NCBI GenBank assembly: GCA_021199255.1
Contig: JAJQIK010000081.1
Span: forward strand, 62,001-126,000
DNA length: 64,000 nt
Source: Clostridiales bacterium
GTDB lineage: Bacteria > Bacillota > Clostridia > Lachnospirales > Lachnospiraceae
Reading direction: 5' to 3'
Positions 18,255-27,545 of this stretch are shown here, piece after piece. A program made the position numbers and the translations under genes. Below the pieces are notes generated by a model, which saw only the letters and a list, made by a program, of their open reading frames with translations, was not told the origin of the DNA and made no database searches. The stretch's first letter is position 1; each line of letters starts with the position of its first letter.

Positions 18255-19253
18255 ATGGCACGCAGAACCTTATACGGGACTGTCATTGTAACCTATAGAT
18301 GCAACGCGCACTGTAATATGTGCGACTGCTTTAAGGACCCTACCAGACCGGAAGAGGAGATCACGCTGGAGGACATAAAAAAGCTGCCGGAGATGGCTTT
18401 TACCAATATTACCGGCGGCGAGCCCTTTATCAGACAGGATATTCCTGAGATTGTCAGGGAATTGTACAGGAAATCAGACAGGATTGTCATTTCCACTAAC
18501 GGCTATTTTACGGATCGGATTATTGCGCTCTGTAAGGAATTTCCCAAGGTGGGCATCCGCATCAGTATTGAAGGGCTGCAGGAGACAAACGATAAGATTC
18601 GTGGGATTCCGGATGGCTTTAACAGAGGCTATCGGACATTGAAGACGCTGGTGGAGATGGGGCATCCTGACGTGGGATTCGGCATGACGGTGCAGGATAT
18701 GAACTGTGAAGATCTGGTACCCCTTTACAACATTGCCAATGATATGGGAATGGAGTTTGCCACGGCCACCCTGCACAACTCTTTTTATTTCCGCAAGACG
18801 GATAATAAGATTGAGGATAAATATAAGGTGGCGCAGAATTTTGAAAAGCTGATCAATGAACTATTGAAGAGCAAATCCCCCAAAAAATGGTTCCGGGCGT
18901 ATTTTAATCATGGGCTGATTAATTATATTTACGGCAATAAAAGGCTGCTGCCCTGCGATATGTCAAAGAACGCCTTTTTTATCGATCCCTTCTGCGACGT
19001 CATTCCCTGTAACGGAATGGAGAAAAAGGCTGTCATGGGCAATCTGAGGAAGCAGAGCTGGGAGGAACTGTGGAATTCCGAGCAGGCGCAGGAGGTTCGC
19101 AAGTGTACGAAGAACTGCGGCAGAAACTGTTGGATGATCGGAAGCGCGTCTCCGGCGATGCATAAGTATATATGGGTGCCCGCCTGGTGGGTCATTAAGC
19201 ATAAATTGATAAAGGGCGGCAAATACAGTCTGAAGGAGAATAAGTTTATATGA
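18255..19253 (+). CDS. Radical SAM/SPASM-type enzyme in glycan locus
   Basis: 332 aa. The N-terminal TYRCNAHCNMCDC gives CxxxCxxC with C16, C20 and C23, which would bind the S-adenosylmethionine [4Fe-4S] cluster; TNITGGEPFIRQD follows as the GGE motif and GIRISIEGL marks a later strand. Late cysteines (LPCDM, VIPCNGM, CTKNCGRNCW) are arranged like a SPASM or twitch auxiliary cluster region. It lies between two GT4 genes and its stop overlaps the next start (ATGA). A role in radical modification of a sugar or of a lipid-linked intermediate is inferred from position; peptide substrates, usual for SPASM proteins, are not seen nearby. Confidence 0.85.
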   Translation: MARRTLYGTVIVTYRCNAHCNMCDCFKDPTRPEEEITLEDIKKLPEMAFTNITGGEPFIRQDIPEIVRELYRKSDRIVISTNGYFTDRIIALCKEFPKVGIRISIEGLQETNDKIRGIPDGFNRGYRTLKTLVEMGHPDVGFGMTVQDMNCEDLVPLYNIANDMGMEFATATLHNSFYFRKTDNKIEDKYKVAQNFEKLINELLKSKSPKKWFRAYFNHGLINYIYGNKRLLPCDMSKNAFFIDPFCDVIPCNGMEKKAVMGNLRKQSWEELWNSEQAQEVRKCTKNCGRNCWMIGSASPAMHKYIWVPAWWVIKHKLIKGGKYSLKENKFI

Positions 19254-20386
19254 GATTCCTGTATGTAGCCCCGCGCTATCATACCAATCAGATGGACATT
19301 ATGAAGGGGCTGGTAGAACATGGGCATGAGGTGTGTTTTATCAGCCATTATGCGGCTGCGATAGAGGATTATTCCTATGTGACGCCCATCGTTCTCGGAT
19401 ATTCGCCGTTGTACAGGCTGATCGACAGGCTGTATGTGAAGGTTCTTCACAGGAAAGACCCCACGGCGATTGTCTTTAAGATTCAGCATGGCTTTCCACC
19501 TGTGGGGAAGCTTTACAGGACAATGCGGGATTTTAAGCCGGACGTGGTCATTCTGCGGGAACGTTCCGTGTATTCCATGGCGGCGTATCTGATTTGTCAA
19601 AAAAGGGGTTATCCCTGTATTTTGTATAATCAGAATCCCTTATGGTCCCAGCCGGACAAGAAAGACCTGCTGCACCGGGTAGCGGGGCGATTGTCGCCTA
19701 AGGCGCGGATTACGCCGGTTATGGGGATTCAGAAGCCGGGCGCCTCCCGTAAGGAGAATGATTATTTTGTCCCCTTTGTGGCGGAGCCCCGGAGAGCGCC
19801 GCAGGATAGAACCTATTTCGCGGAGGACACGGTACATATCCTCTGTATCGGCAAATATGAGATCAGAAAGCATCATCTGATGCTGTTGGAGACGGTGCGG
19901 CAGCTTCAGTATCAATACAGGCTGCACTTAACGCTGGTGGGAGAAGCCACCAATCATTTTCAAAAGGATTATTGCGCCCAGGTAAGGGACTATGTGAAGG
20001 AACACCATATGGAGGAGCTTGTTACGGTAAAGGTCAATGTGCCGCGGAAGTGTATGGAGCAGGAATATCTGGCTGCGGATGTGTATGTGCTTCCAAGCAC
20101 TCTGGAGATGGCGTCGGTATCCCAACTGGAGGCCATGAGCTATTCCCTGCCGGTGATTTGCAGCGACACCAACGGCACCGCCTGCTATGTGGAGGATGGC
20201 GTGACCGGCTATCAGTTCCGGGACTGCGATCAGGAAGATCTGTCAGCGAAGCTGGAGCAACTGCTGTCGGATAGGAACCGTATGAAACAAATGGGAGCGG
20301 CAGGCTACCGCGCGCTGGTGGAGAACTATAATTTCGATCGGTATTTTACATCTATCATGCAGATCGTCGAGAAGGAGAAAGGTTGA
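19250..20386 (+). CDS. Glycosyltransferase family 4
   Basis: 378 aa GT-B protein. The N-terminal domain begins MRFLYVAPRYHTNQMDIMKG without the usual GG loop. The C-terminal domain is normal: CIGKYEIRKHHLMLL, LTLVGEATNHF and PSTLEMASVSQLEAMSYSL followed by SDTNGTACYVEDGVTGY. AAGGAG at 19233-19238 precedes the ATG, which overlaps the radical SAM stop. It ends overlapping a TTG-started gene. Substrate unknown. Confidence 0.85.
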   Translation: MRFLYVAPRYHTNQMDIMKGLVEHGHEVCFISHYAAAIEDYSYVTPIVLGYSPLYRLIDRLYVKVLHRKDPTAIVFKIQHGFPPVGKLYRTMRDFKPDVVILRERSVYSMAAYLICQKRGYPCILYNQNPLWSQPDKKDLLHRVAGRLSPKARITPVMGIQKPGASRKENDYFVPFVAEPRRAPQDRTYFAEDTVHILCIGKYEIRKHHLMLLETVRQLQYQYRLHLTLVGEATNHFQKDYCAQVRDYVKEHHMEELVTVKVNVPRKCMEQEYLAADVYVLPSTLEMASVSQLEAMSYSLPVICSDTNGTACYVEDGVTGYQFRDCDQEDLSAKLEQLLSDRNRMKQMGAAGYRALVENYNFDRYFTSIMQIVEKEKG

Positions 20387-21324
20387 GAATTAAAAGAAAA
20401 GTAAAGGATAGTCTCGCGGCGGCGGTCTATTTCTTATATGAAAAGGGAATCCTGCGCAATAGGATCAGGGTACAAACCATCGATGAGACCATTTGGGAGC
20501 TTGTCAATACGGAAAAAAGCATGGTGCGTTTTGGCGACGGCGAGATTGTTATGATCAGGGGAGTGGATCTGATGCTGCAAAAGGCGTCGCCGGAGATCGG
20601 GGCAGGGCTTGCCCGGATACTGGGATATGAATATGACGGTCTGATGGTGACTATCCCCGGCGTTTTTGATACGCTGTCGGATCACCGGAAGGCCAGCAGG
20701 CAGTTTTGGAAGGATCATCTGCTGTTTAGCCGTAAAACCTATGAGAAATACTGTAATCCCAACCGGATTTACGGGACAACCTTTGTGTCCCGGTGTTATT
20801 ATTATCCGAAAGACAGAAGTAAATGCGCCGAATGGTTTGCCAAAATCAAGAAAATATGGGAGAATAAAGACATTGTTATTGTAGAGGGGACCAAGACCCA
20901 TAACGGCGTCGGAAATGATTTGTTTGATACGGCAGGAAGTATTGAGCGGATTATTTGTCCTCCGAAGGACGCTTATGCGGCTCTCCCAGAAATTATGGAG
21001 GCCTGCGGGCAGTACGGCAGGGACCGGCTGTTTCTCCTGTCCATAGGCGTGGCGGCAAAGTTCCTTGCGCTGGAGTTATTTCAAAAGGGATACCGGGTGC
21101 TGGATATCGGCAACATGGATTTGGAGTATGAATGGTATGTCAGGCAGGCGCCGGACAAAATACCTATTCCCAAGCACGATATTATGGGAGAGGCGGCGAA
21201 CCGGGCCATGGCAGGGCAGGAAACGCCGACCCGGCTTCTCTTGCCGCTGCCGGAGGGCGGGATATCCGTCCGGACAGCCATGAGTTATGGGGAGTATCTG
21301 GAGCAGGTGAAGGTATGGCTATAG
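20383..21324 (+). CDS. GT-D fold glycosyltransferase (DUF1792/SP_1767-like)
   Basis: 313 aa. VRFGDGEIVMIRG near residue 48 is the metal-binding DGE motif of the GT-D fold, first defined on a streptococcal glycoprotein glucosyltransferase. Further landmarks are TTFVSRCYYYP, IVIVEGTKTHNGVGNDLF and VLDIGNMDLEYEWY, all typical of this family. The start is TTG 20383, overlapping the previous stop as TTGA with AAGGAG upstream; no better ATG is near. GT-D enzymes elsewhere extend O-glycans on serine-rich proteins, but here the setting is polysaccharide synthesis. Confidence 0.83.
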   Translation: MRIKRKVKDSLAAAVYFLYEKGILRNRIRVQTIDETIWELVNTEKSMVRFGDGEIVMIRGVDLMLQKASPEIGAGLARILGYEYDGLMVTIPGVFDTLSDHRKASRQFWKDHLLFSRKTYEKYCNPNRIYGTTFVSRCYYYPKDRSKCAEWFAKIKKIWENKDIVIVEGTKTHNGVGNDLFDTAGSIERIICPPKDAYAALPEIMEACGQYGRDRLFLLSIGVAAKFLALELFQKGYRVLDIGNMDLEYEWYVRQAPDKIPIPKHDIMGEAANRAMAGQETPTRLLLPLPEGGISVRTAMSYGEYLEQVKVWL

Positions 21325-21357
21325 CGAGAGATGCGCAGGAAAGACGCGGGAGATTAT

Positions 21358-21933
21358 ATGATTGATAGTAAGCAAACCTATTTCAGATACCTGAAGCAGG
21401 ATCAAATTGCCCTTGGAAGACAGAAGGACAGGCGTCCCCGCTTGTTTGGCGATGAGATCTGGAAGTTTGAGAGACTGCTGCGCAAGGTGGAATATTATGC
21501 CAACTGCAGGAGCGGAGCGGCATCTGAAATTATTTATAAATATTATAAATACAGATATCACAGATTGAGCGTAAGGCTGGGGTTTACGATTCCCGTCAAT
21601 GTGTTTGAGGAAGGCCTGGCGATTCCCCACTATGGCGTTATTGTGGTACACGGCAATGCGAAGATCGGCAGGAACTGCCGTTTACAGGAGGGCGTGACCA
21701 TAGGCGCCACAAACGGAAGCCATGAGGCGGCGAGAATCGGGAATAACTGCTATCTGGGCAGCGGCGCCAAGGTACTGGGAGCCGTAACCATAGCCGACGA
21801 CGTGGCGGTGGGGGCGAATGCCGTGGTAACCAGGGATATTACGGAAGCGGGAACTACCTGGGCGGGGAGTCCGGCCAGAAAAGTCAGCGACAAGGATTCC
21901 CACAGCAATTTGTGCCGGGATTTGTTCGGGTAA
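21358..21933 (+). CDS. Serine acetyltransferase-like O-acetyltransferase (hexapeptide repeat)
   Basis: 191 aa left-handed beta-helix protein. The N-terminal half is helical (MIDSKQTYFRYLKQDQIALG) and the second half has hexapeptide turns (IGRNCRLQEGVTIG, IGNNCYLGSGAKVLG, VAVGANAVVTRDI) ending in GSPARK. This CysE-like subgroup is common in capsule loci, where members O-acetylate sugars with acetyl-CoA. GGGAG about 6 bases upstream supports ATG 21358; ATG 21331 is the longer alternative. It follows the GT-D gene and probably acetylates the same glycan. Confidence 0.82.
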   Translation: MIDSKQTYFRYLKQDQIALGRQKDRRPRLFGDEIWKFERLLRKVEYYANCRSGAASEIIYKYYKYRYHRLSVRLGFTIPVNVFEEGLAIPHYGVIVVHGNAKIGRNCRLQEGVTIGATNGSHEAARIGNNCYLGSGAKVLGAVTIADDVAVGANAVVTRDITEAGTTWAGSPARKVSDKDSHSNLCRDLFG

Positions 21934-21993
21934 TCTGCCATGCCGGGCAGCGTACGCAGGCCTGCGGGAAGAAATAAGAGGTTATTTTATTAT

Positions 21994-23769
21994 ATGGATA
22001 AAGCAAGCAAAACGAAGCAGGCAGGGCTGCTGAAGAAATTAGGATATATTTTTGACAAAAAGGACAAATGGAAAATTATGCTTCTTCTGGCGGCGGTGGT
22101 GGCCGGCAGCTTTCTGGAGCTATTGAGCGTCACGGTTTTTATGCCCTTTATTAATATCATATCCGATCAGACTGTGATACAGCGGACATGGTATTTAAAG
22201 GCGGCGTATGATTTCTTCCGGTTTTCCTCCTCTAAGAGCTTTATGATTGCGCTGACCGTTGGGATTATAGGGATCTATGTGATTAAAAATATATATCTGA
22301 TTTTAGAGAAAAATTATATTTTCCGATTCTCTTACCGTACCCAGATGAAGCTGTCTACCAGATTACTGGACACCTATATGAAGGAGCCTTATACCTTTCA
22401 TCTGAATAGGAATATTGCGACCCTGCAGAGAAGTCTGCACGAGGATACCTCTCGTTTTATGCAGGTGATTCTGTATTCGTTGGAGCTGGTGGCGGAGCTG
22501 GCGGTATGCCTTGTCCTGGTGGTCTATCTGATGATTGTCAGCAAGTCGATTACGCTTATCGTACTGGGGCTTTTGGTTTTGTGCGTCGGGATTTTTACCC
22601 TCACGACCAGAAAGTACAGCCGTAAGCTGGGGGAGGATAATCAGGGGTATCAAGGGAAAATTTTCCAGTGGATGAATCAGGCCTTAGGGGGCGTCAAGGA
22701 AATTAAGATTTTGGAGCGGGAAAGCTACTTTACGGGTGAATTTCAGAAGTATTATGCCAAATATGCCAGAGGTCTGCAGATCGCCAGAACGATTTCCATT
22801 CTGCCCAAGTATCTGGTGGAGGCGGTAGCCATGACGGGAATTTTGATTGCCATTGTGGTGAAGCTGCTATTCGGAGAGGCGGATATGACCTATTATCTGC
22901 CGCAGCTTACGGTATTTGCGGTAGCGGCTATGCGTCTGATGCCCAGCGTGGGACGTATCAACGAGCACACCACCAATATGCTGTACGCCCTTCCCTCCGT
23001 GGAGCTGGTGTATCACGATTTGAAGGATATTGAAGGGTATATGGAAGAAAAGAAGCAGGAGGTCAGGGAAGACTGGAATCTGCAAGGAGGAATTGAGGTT
23101 CGGGACGTGACTTATTATTATCCCGATACGGAGGAACCGGTGATTGCGGGAGCCAGCTTTACCATTGAAAAGGGCAAGACGGTGGCTTTCATCGGCGCTT
23201 CAGGAGCGGGCAAGACCACCATGGTGGATATTATTCTGGGGCTTCTGGTTCCCCAGAAGGGCGTAGTAATGGCGGATCATATCAATGTCCATGAGAAGCC
23301 CAAAACCTTCCATGCCCAGGTGGGATATATCCCACAGGTAATCTATCTGTCCGACGATACCATCCGCAACAATATCGCCTTTGGCGTCAGGGAGGAAGAG
23401 ATTGATGAAGGGGCGGTGCTGGCGGCGATGGAGAAGGCGCAGTTGACGGAGTTTATTGACAGCCTGCCCCATGGCCTGGATACCATTGTGGGCGACCGGG
23501 GCGTCAGGTTATCCGGCGGCCAGAGGCAGCGTATTGGTATTGCCAGGGCGCTTTACCATGACCCGGAGATTCTGGTGCTGGATGAAGCTACCTCGGCGTT
23601 GGATAATGAGACCGAGGCGGCGGTTATGGAAGCGATTGAAAATCTGCAGGGGACGAAAACCATGATTATTATTGCGCACAGACTGACAACTATCCGCAAC
23701 GTGGACGTTATCTACGAAGTGGGAGACGGTAAGGTGGAGAAAAGGAAAAAAGAGGAAGTGTTTGGGTAA
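21994..23769 (+). CDS. ABC transporter with fused membrane and ATPase domains (PglK/MsbA-like flippase), copy 1
   Basis: 591 aa. Residues about 20-310 carry six hydrophobic segments of the exporter type; the ATPase domain has Walker A GASGAGKTT, Q-loop GYIPQVIYLSDDTIRNNIAFG, signature RLSGGQRQR, Walker B ILVLDEATSALD and the H-loop IIIAHRLTTIRN. All catalytic residues are present, so it should be an active homodimeric exporter. PglK-type proteins flip lipid-linked oligosaccharides, which fits the setting. ATG 21994 was chosen over 21940 because family members start with a short polar stretch before the first helix. A close relative lies at 49057-50859. Confidence 0.88.
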   Translation: MDKASKTKQAGLLKKLGYIFDKKDKWKIMLLLAAVVAGSFLELLSVTVFMPFINIISDQTVIQRTWYLKAAYDFFRFSSSKSFMIALTVGIIGIYVIKNIYLILEKNYIFRFSYRTQMKLSTRLLDTYMKEPYTFHLNRNIATLQRSLHEDTSRFMQVILYSLELVAELAVCLVLVVYLMIVSKSITLIVLGLLVLCVGIFTLTTRKYSRKLGEDNQGYQGKIFQWMNQALGGVKEIKILERESYFTGEFQKYYAKYARGLQIARTISILPKYLVEAVAMTGILIAIVVKLLFGEADMTYYLPQLTVFAVAAMRLMPSVGRINEHTTNMLYALPSVELVYHDLKDIEGYMEEKKQEVREDWNLQGGIEVRDVTYYYPDTEEPVIAGASFTIEKGKTVAFIGASGAGKTTMVDIILGLLVPQKGVVMADHINVHEKPKTFHAQVGYIPQVIYLSDDTIRNNIAFGVREEEIDEGAVLAAMEKAQLTEFIDSLPHGLDTIVGDRGVRLSGGQRQRIGIARALYHDPEILVLDEATSALDNETEAAVMEAIENLQGTKTMIIIAHRLTTIRNVDVIYEVGDGKVEKRKKEEVFG

Positions 23770-23772
23770 GTA

Positions 23773-25413
23773 ATGGAGAAAAAATGGCCAAACAGGTTTC
23801 AATTTCATAAAAAGCGAACAGACGGACTGTTTTACCTGTCTCTTGTTATGCTTGCGCTCTTCGCCTTTGTATTGATAGGCTCCAGGGAGCCGGTGCTGTT
23901 TGACGACAGCGGCGCTTATCTGACCGTTGATCGGACAGAAGGCGTTATGCCTGTTTATCCGCTGTTTCTGCTGTTTAATCAATATTTCTTCGGCGATGAC
24001 CGTTATCTGCAGGCCGTTATTATGGAGCAGGCTCTTCTGGCGGTGTTTTGCGTGACGCTTTTTGTCAGGGTGATCCGGGAAAAATTTTCCCTGAAATATG
24101 GGGAGTCTTATCTGGCGTTTGGACTATCGCTTCTGCCCTTTACCATGGATCTGCCCCAGGCGATGGCCACTCAGGAAATCCTGACGGAAGGCATAGCCTA
24201 TGCGCTGTTTTATTTGTGGGTGATTCTATTGCTGAAGGCTGTATGGGAGAAAAGCCGCTTATGGTTCCTGGGAGCCTTGGCCATGACCCTTTGCTTATCG
24301 ATGGTGCGCTCCCAGCTCCAGATTCTATTTGGGGTCTGCGGCGTGGTTTTTCTGTACCTGATATGCTTTGGAAGGAAACCAGGGGGCAAAGGCTTCATGC
24401 CGCTGCGCATCATATTGGGTTTGGCCGGCTGTCTGGCGATTATGGGGACGGGGGTTCTTTTGGTATCCCGGATTACTTCAGAATACAAGAGTTTTGTTCG
24501 GGATAATGAAACTTTCTATGCGTTTGTTTTAAAGACACAGATGCCCGGTTCCTATGAAGATTATATAGAGGAAAAGGAGCTGCTGGCGGCTCTTTCGGAA
24601 GAGGGATCAACCGGGAATGTGGGAGAAACGGACTGGAGCAAGGCGTCGGAGGAACAGTTGGCTACAAGGTCATTTGCTACAAGCCAGTATGTGAGCCTGA
24701 TTTTTTCCAGAGGAATGTATGAGGCGGATTTGGAGGACGCGGCGCTGTTTGAGAATGAAATGCTGCGGAATCTTTTTTTGGAGCTCTATGCCGCGGCGGA
24801 CGCTGAAGAACAGAGATATGCCTATGCGCAGAAGGGCTTGTGGATGTGGAAGGATATTGTGGGAGGGATTGGTATGGTGGGGAAGACCTGCCTGGCCGTT
24901 CCATCAGAATATTATGCCGCTTACTATCCGGAAGTAATCAGGTCAGATGATTTCAGCGCTATCCGCAACGCGCATTTGCAGGAGATAGGAATGACGCTGA
25001 TTAAGGCTCATTTCGGCAGATTCCTGTATCATACGCTGATGCTGTTGCCATCGGCATTTATCTGCACCGTGTTTTTTCAAATCGCGCCGATTTATGGGCT
25101 GTGCCATCTGGCGACGCTGTTTCTCTATGTCTCGGCGGCGGCTTTGATGATCTGGGGATATGCGGATCAAAAAGTGAAAAAGGAATATGCCGAATTGATG
25201 GCGCTGGTATTGGGAACCAATGGGGTTATGGTGTTAGTGATATCCCTGGTGTTTTTCGGACAGCAGCGATATCTGGTGTATAATTTTGGCGTTTTTTATG
25301 TGGCCTATGGACTGCTCCTGCAGCAGTTATGGCAGCAGCGTGTTCGTGGCCGGGCAGCGGAGGCGTATGCCCATAAGAAGAAAACCGCTGCCGAAAGAGG
25401 GATTGGAAAGTAA
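23773..25413 (+). CDS. Multispanning membrane protein, GT-C-type glycosyltransferase candidate
   Basis: 546 aa with about ten to twelve hydrophobic segments. After the first one comes an acidic loop with LFDDSGAYLTVDR, the place where GT-C enzymes hold their catalytic Asp, followed by VMPVYPLFLLFNQ; this order matches GT39-like proteins that use polyprenyl-phosphate sugars. A long extracytoplasmic-looking region lies at about residues 240-410. It is followed 5 bases later by a DPM1/GtrB-like GT2, which would make the lipid-phosphate sugar that a GT-C enzyme uses; the pair supports the assignment. Substrate unknown. Confidence 0.68.
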   Translation: MEKKWPNRFQFHKKRTDGLFYLSLVMLALFAFVLIGSREPVLFDDSGAYLTVDRTEGVMPVYPLFLLFNQYFFGDDRYLQAVIMEQALLAVFCVTLFVRVIREKFSLKYGESYLAFGLSLLPFTMDLPQAMATQEILTEGIAYALFYLWVILLLKAVWEKSRLWFLGALAMTLCLSMVRSQLQILFGVCGVVFLYLICFGRKPGGKGFMPLRIILGLAGCLAIMGTGVLLVSRITSEYKSFVRDNETFYAFVLKTQMPGSYEDYIEEKELLAALSEEGSTGNVGETDWSKASEEQLATRSFATSQYVSLIFSRGMYEADLEDAALFENEMLRNLFLELYAAADAEEQRYAYAQKGLWMWKDIVGGIGMVGKTCLAVPSEYYAAYYPEVIRSDDFSAIRNAHLQEIGMTLIKAHFGRFLYHTLMLLPSAFICTVFFQIAPIYGLCHLATLFLYVSAAALMIWGYADQKVKKEYAELMALVLGTNGVMVLVISLVFFGQQRYLVYNFGVFYVAYGLLLQQLWQQRVRGRAAEAYAHKKKTAAERGIGK

Positions 25414-25418
25414 GGACG

Positions 25419-26174
25419 ATGAGAATGAGACAGGAGCCAAGGGTGTTGATTATTATCCCCGCCTATAATGAGGCGGACAATATAGAACATGTAGTCGGCC
25501 ATATGCTGGAGGAAGCTCCTCAGTATGATTATCTGGTGGTCAATGACGGTTCTACGGATAAGACGCTGGAGATATGCCGCGACAGGCGTTTTCATTATCT
25601 GGATCTGTCTGTCAATATGGGAATTGGAGGAGCCGTGCAGGCGGGGTATGTCTATGCCTATAAGAATGATTATGATATCGCGGTACAGATGGACGGCGAT
25701 GGACAGCATGACATCGCTTATCTGGGGGAGATGTTAAAGCCTGTTATAAACAAAGAGGCGGACGTGGTAATCGGTTCCCGCTTCCTGGAGAAAGAGGGGT
25801 TCCAATCTTCCGCGGGAAGACGACTGGGAATCCATATTTTAAGCGGCCTGATCTGGCTGACCACCGGCCGGAAAATCATAGACGTGACCAGCGGCTACCG
25901 TGCCGTGAACCGAAAGTTTATTGATATTTACAGCAAGGATTATCCTATGGATTATCCGGAGCCGGAGGCCATTGTGGAAGCCATTATGCACAGGGGCCGG
26001 GTGAAAGAGGTTCCCGTGCAGATGAGGGCGAGGGAGGGCGGCGCCAGCTCTATTACATGGAAAAAATCCGTTTACTATATGATTAAAGTAACGATAGCGA
26101 TTCTGGTCTGCCGCTTAAGCTATGGCGTTCGGAGAGCGGCGCGGCCGGAAGAGTCAGAGGAACCTTGCAGATAG
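25419..26174 (+). CDS. Dolichol-phosphate mannosyltransferase-like GT2 (GtrB/DPM type)
   Basis: 251 aa GT-A protein of the polyprenyl-phosphate sugar synthase type: VLIIIPAYNEADNIEHVV, VVNDGSTDKTLEI, NMGIGGAVQAGYVYA, VQMDGDGQHD (metal site near residues 91-95), VIGSRFL and VTSGYRAVNR. It lacks the two C-terminal membrane helices of true GtrB, having one hydrophobic stretch (MIKVTIAILVCRLSYG). Members transfer a sugar from a nucleotide to undecaprenyl phosphate for later use outside the membrane. The upstream GT-C gene is the likely user. Its stop overlaps the next frame. Confidence 0.85.
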   Translation: MRMRQEPRVLIIIPAYNEADNIEHVVGHMLEEAPQYDYLVVNDGSTDKTLEICRDRRFHYLDLSVNMGIGGAVQAGYVYAYKNDYDIAVQMDGDGQHDIAYLGEMLKPVINKEADVVIGSRFLEKEGFQSSAGRRLGIHILSGLIWLTTGRKIIDVTSGYRAVNRKFIDIYSKDYPMDYPEPEAIVEAIMHRGRVKEVPVQMRAREGGASSITWKKSVYYMIKVTIAILVCRLSYGVRRAARPEESEEPCR

Positions 26175-26203
26175 GTCTGAGAACAGAAAGGACGAATGGC
26201 GGA

Positions 26204-27112
26204 ATGTTTTTATCAGAGGTGACAGATGGGATAGATGGGAAGCTGATCCGGGACGGTGAATTTCAGACCCTTGAGTATTGCACCGGCAGGCTGGAAGTCC
26301 CTTTCCTTACCTTTATGGGCAATGAAAAGTTTATCCACAGCATGAGCCCTTACGCCAGCTGTGTGTTATGCAGCAGGGAGTTCGTGGGACGGCTGCCGGA
26401 AAACATTCAGGGGGTCTATATGACGGATGCGCCTAAGGAAGCTTTTCAGAAAATCCATAATCGGTTGAAGGATGACGACAGATATCGTCTGCCCCTTAAG
26501 GAAAACAGGATAGGCGCAGACTGCAGGATCAGTCCTAAAGCCGGTATTGCTCCCCGTGGCGTTGAGATCGGCGACAGGGTAGTCATAGAGGACAATGTTA
26601 CGATTTATGAGAATGTAAGAATCGGTAACGATTGTATCATACGAAGCGGCGCGGTGATTGGCGGCAAGGCCTTTACCTTTGCGAGAACCGCCAATCAGGG
26701 TATCCTCAGCATGGAGGATCTGGGACAGGTTGTGATAGGAGACCGTGTGGAGATTTTTTCCCTGTCCCATATAGCGAAAGGAATTCTTCCCACAGATGTT
26801 ACTTATATTGGGGAAGATGTGAAAATAGACGCGCTGGTACAGATTGGGCACGGTACTGTAATCCGAGAGAGGACTTTAGTCGCAGAGGGAGCGGTTATCG
26901 CGGGTAACGTCTTCATAGGAGAAGATTCCTGGGTGGGAATCAACGCCACGGTGTCTAATCGGATCCATATAGGGCGGGGCTCCAGAGTCAGTCTGGGAAG
27001 CGTGGTAACCAAGGATGTACCGGACGGGCAGACCGTTACGGGTAATTTTGCCATAGAGCATACGCACTTTATCAGAAACTTAAAGGAACTGATCCTGAAA
27101 AACGGAAATTAA
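26204..27112 (+). CDS. LpxD-like hexapeptide acyltransferase, copy 1
   Basis: 302 aa. An N-terminal domain of about 95 residues is followed by a left-handed beta-helix of hexapeptide turns (IGADCRISPKAGIAP, IGDRVVIEDNVTIYENV, IGNDCIIRSGAVIGG, KIDALVQIGHGTVI, IAGNVFIGEDSWVG). The organisation resembles LpxD (UDP-3-O-acylglucosamine N-acyltransferase), but lipid A is not expected in this Gram-positive-looking genome; WbpD/PglD-like N-acetylation of an amino sugar is more likely. I chose ATG 26204; the longer TTG 26165 frame overlaps the upstream gene. A second LpxD-like gene is at 59243. Confidence 0.8.
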   Translation: MFLSEVTDGIDGKLIRDGEFQTLEYCTGRLEVPFLTFMGNEKFIHSMSPYASCVLCSREFVGRLPENIQGVYMTDAPKEAFQKIHNRLKDDDRYRLPLKENRIGADCRISPKAGIAPRGVEIGDRVVIEDNVTIYENVRIGNDCIIRSGAVIGGKAFTFARTANQGILSMEDLGQVVIGDRVEIFSLSHIAKGILPTDVTYIGEDVKIDALVQIGHGTVIRERTLVAEGAVIAGNVFIGEDSWVGINATVSNRIHIGRGSRVSLGSVVTKDVPDGQTVTGNFAIEHTHFIRNLKELILKNGN

Positions 27113-27146
27113 CCCGGAAGGGAAGGGCAGAGGGGAGGTAAACGAT

Positions 27147-27542
27147 ATGATACCGTCTACGCTTAGGATTACCTTGATCGTCGCAGTGGTCTGTTACTTC
27201 ATTTTTATTTTATATTTTCTCAAGCAGCGCGCGCTGAATTTGAAATACACCCTATTGTGGCTGCTGGCAGGGATTGTGATGGGAATCCTTGTCGTAGTGC
27301 CGGAATTGCTTACCGCCATTATCCATGTGTTTGGGATTCAGGATAACATGAACGGCCTGTTTATTTTCTGTATTGCTTTTATCCTTATGATCCTGTTATC
27401 CCTGACGTCCATTGCTTCCAGGCAGAACCGCAAGATTCGGATACTGACCCAGGAGCTGGCCATTCTTGACAAGCGGGTGAGGGAGATGGAGGAAGCCTGG
27501 CTTAAGACGCAGGAAACAGATCAATTCCCTTCGGAGAAATAA
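27147..27542 (+). CDS. DUF2304 family small membrane protein
   Basis: 131 aa with three hydrophobic segments (about residues 7-25, 32-55 and 66-88) followed by a charged coiled-coil-like tail (RQNRKIRILTQELAILDKRV). This is the DUF2304 layout; such genes commonly sit next to GtrB-like GT2 genes and may take part in handling polyprenyl-phosphate sugars, but no activity is established. GGGGAGG about 8 bases upstream gives a confident start. It follows the LpxD-like gene and precedes CotH by 3 bases. Confidence 0.85.
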   Translation: MIPSTLRITLIVAVVCYFIFILYFLKQRALNLKYTLLWLLAGIVMGILVVVPELLTAIIHVFGIQDNMNGLFIFCIAFILMILLSLTSIASRQNRKIRILTQELAILDKRVREMEEAWLKTQETDQFPSEK

Positions 27543-27545
27543 GGT

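Noticed and set aside
26204-27112. Calling the acyltransferase LpxD and the organism Gram-negative
   Set aside because: No other lipid A gene is present and the ribosome sites, CotH and TagA-like genes point to Firmicutes.
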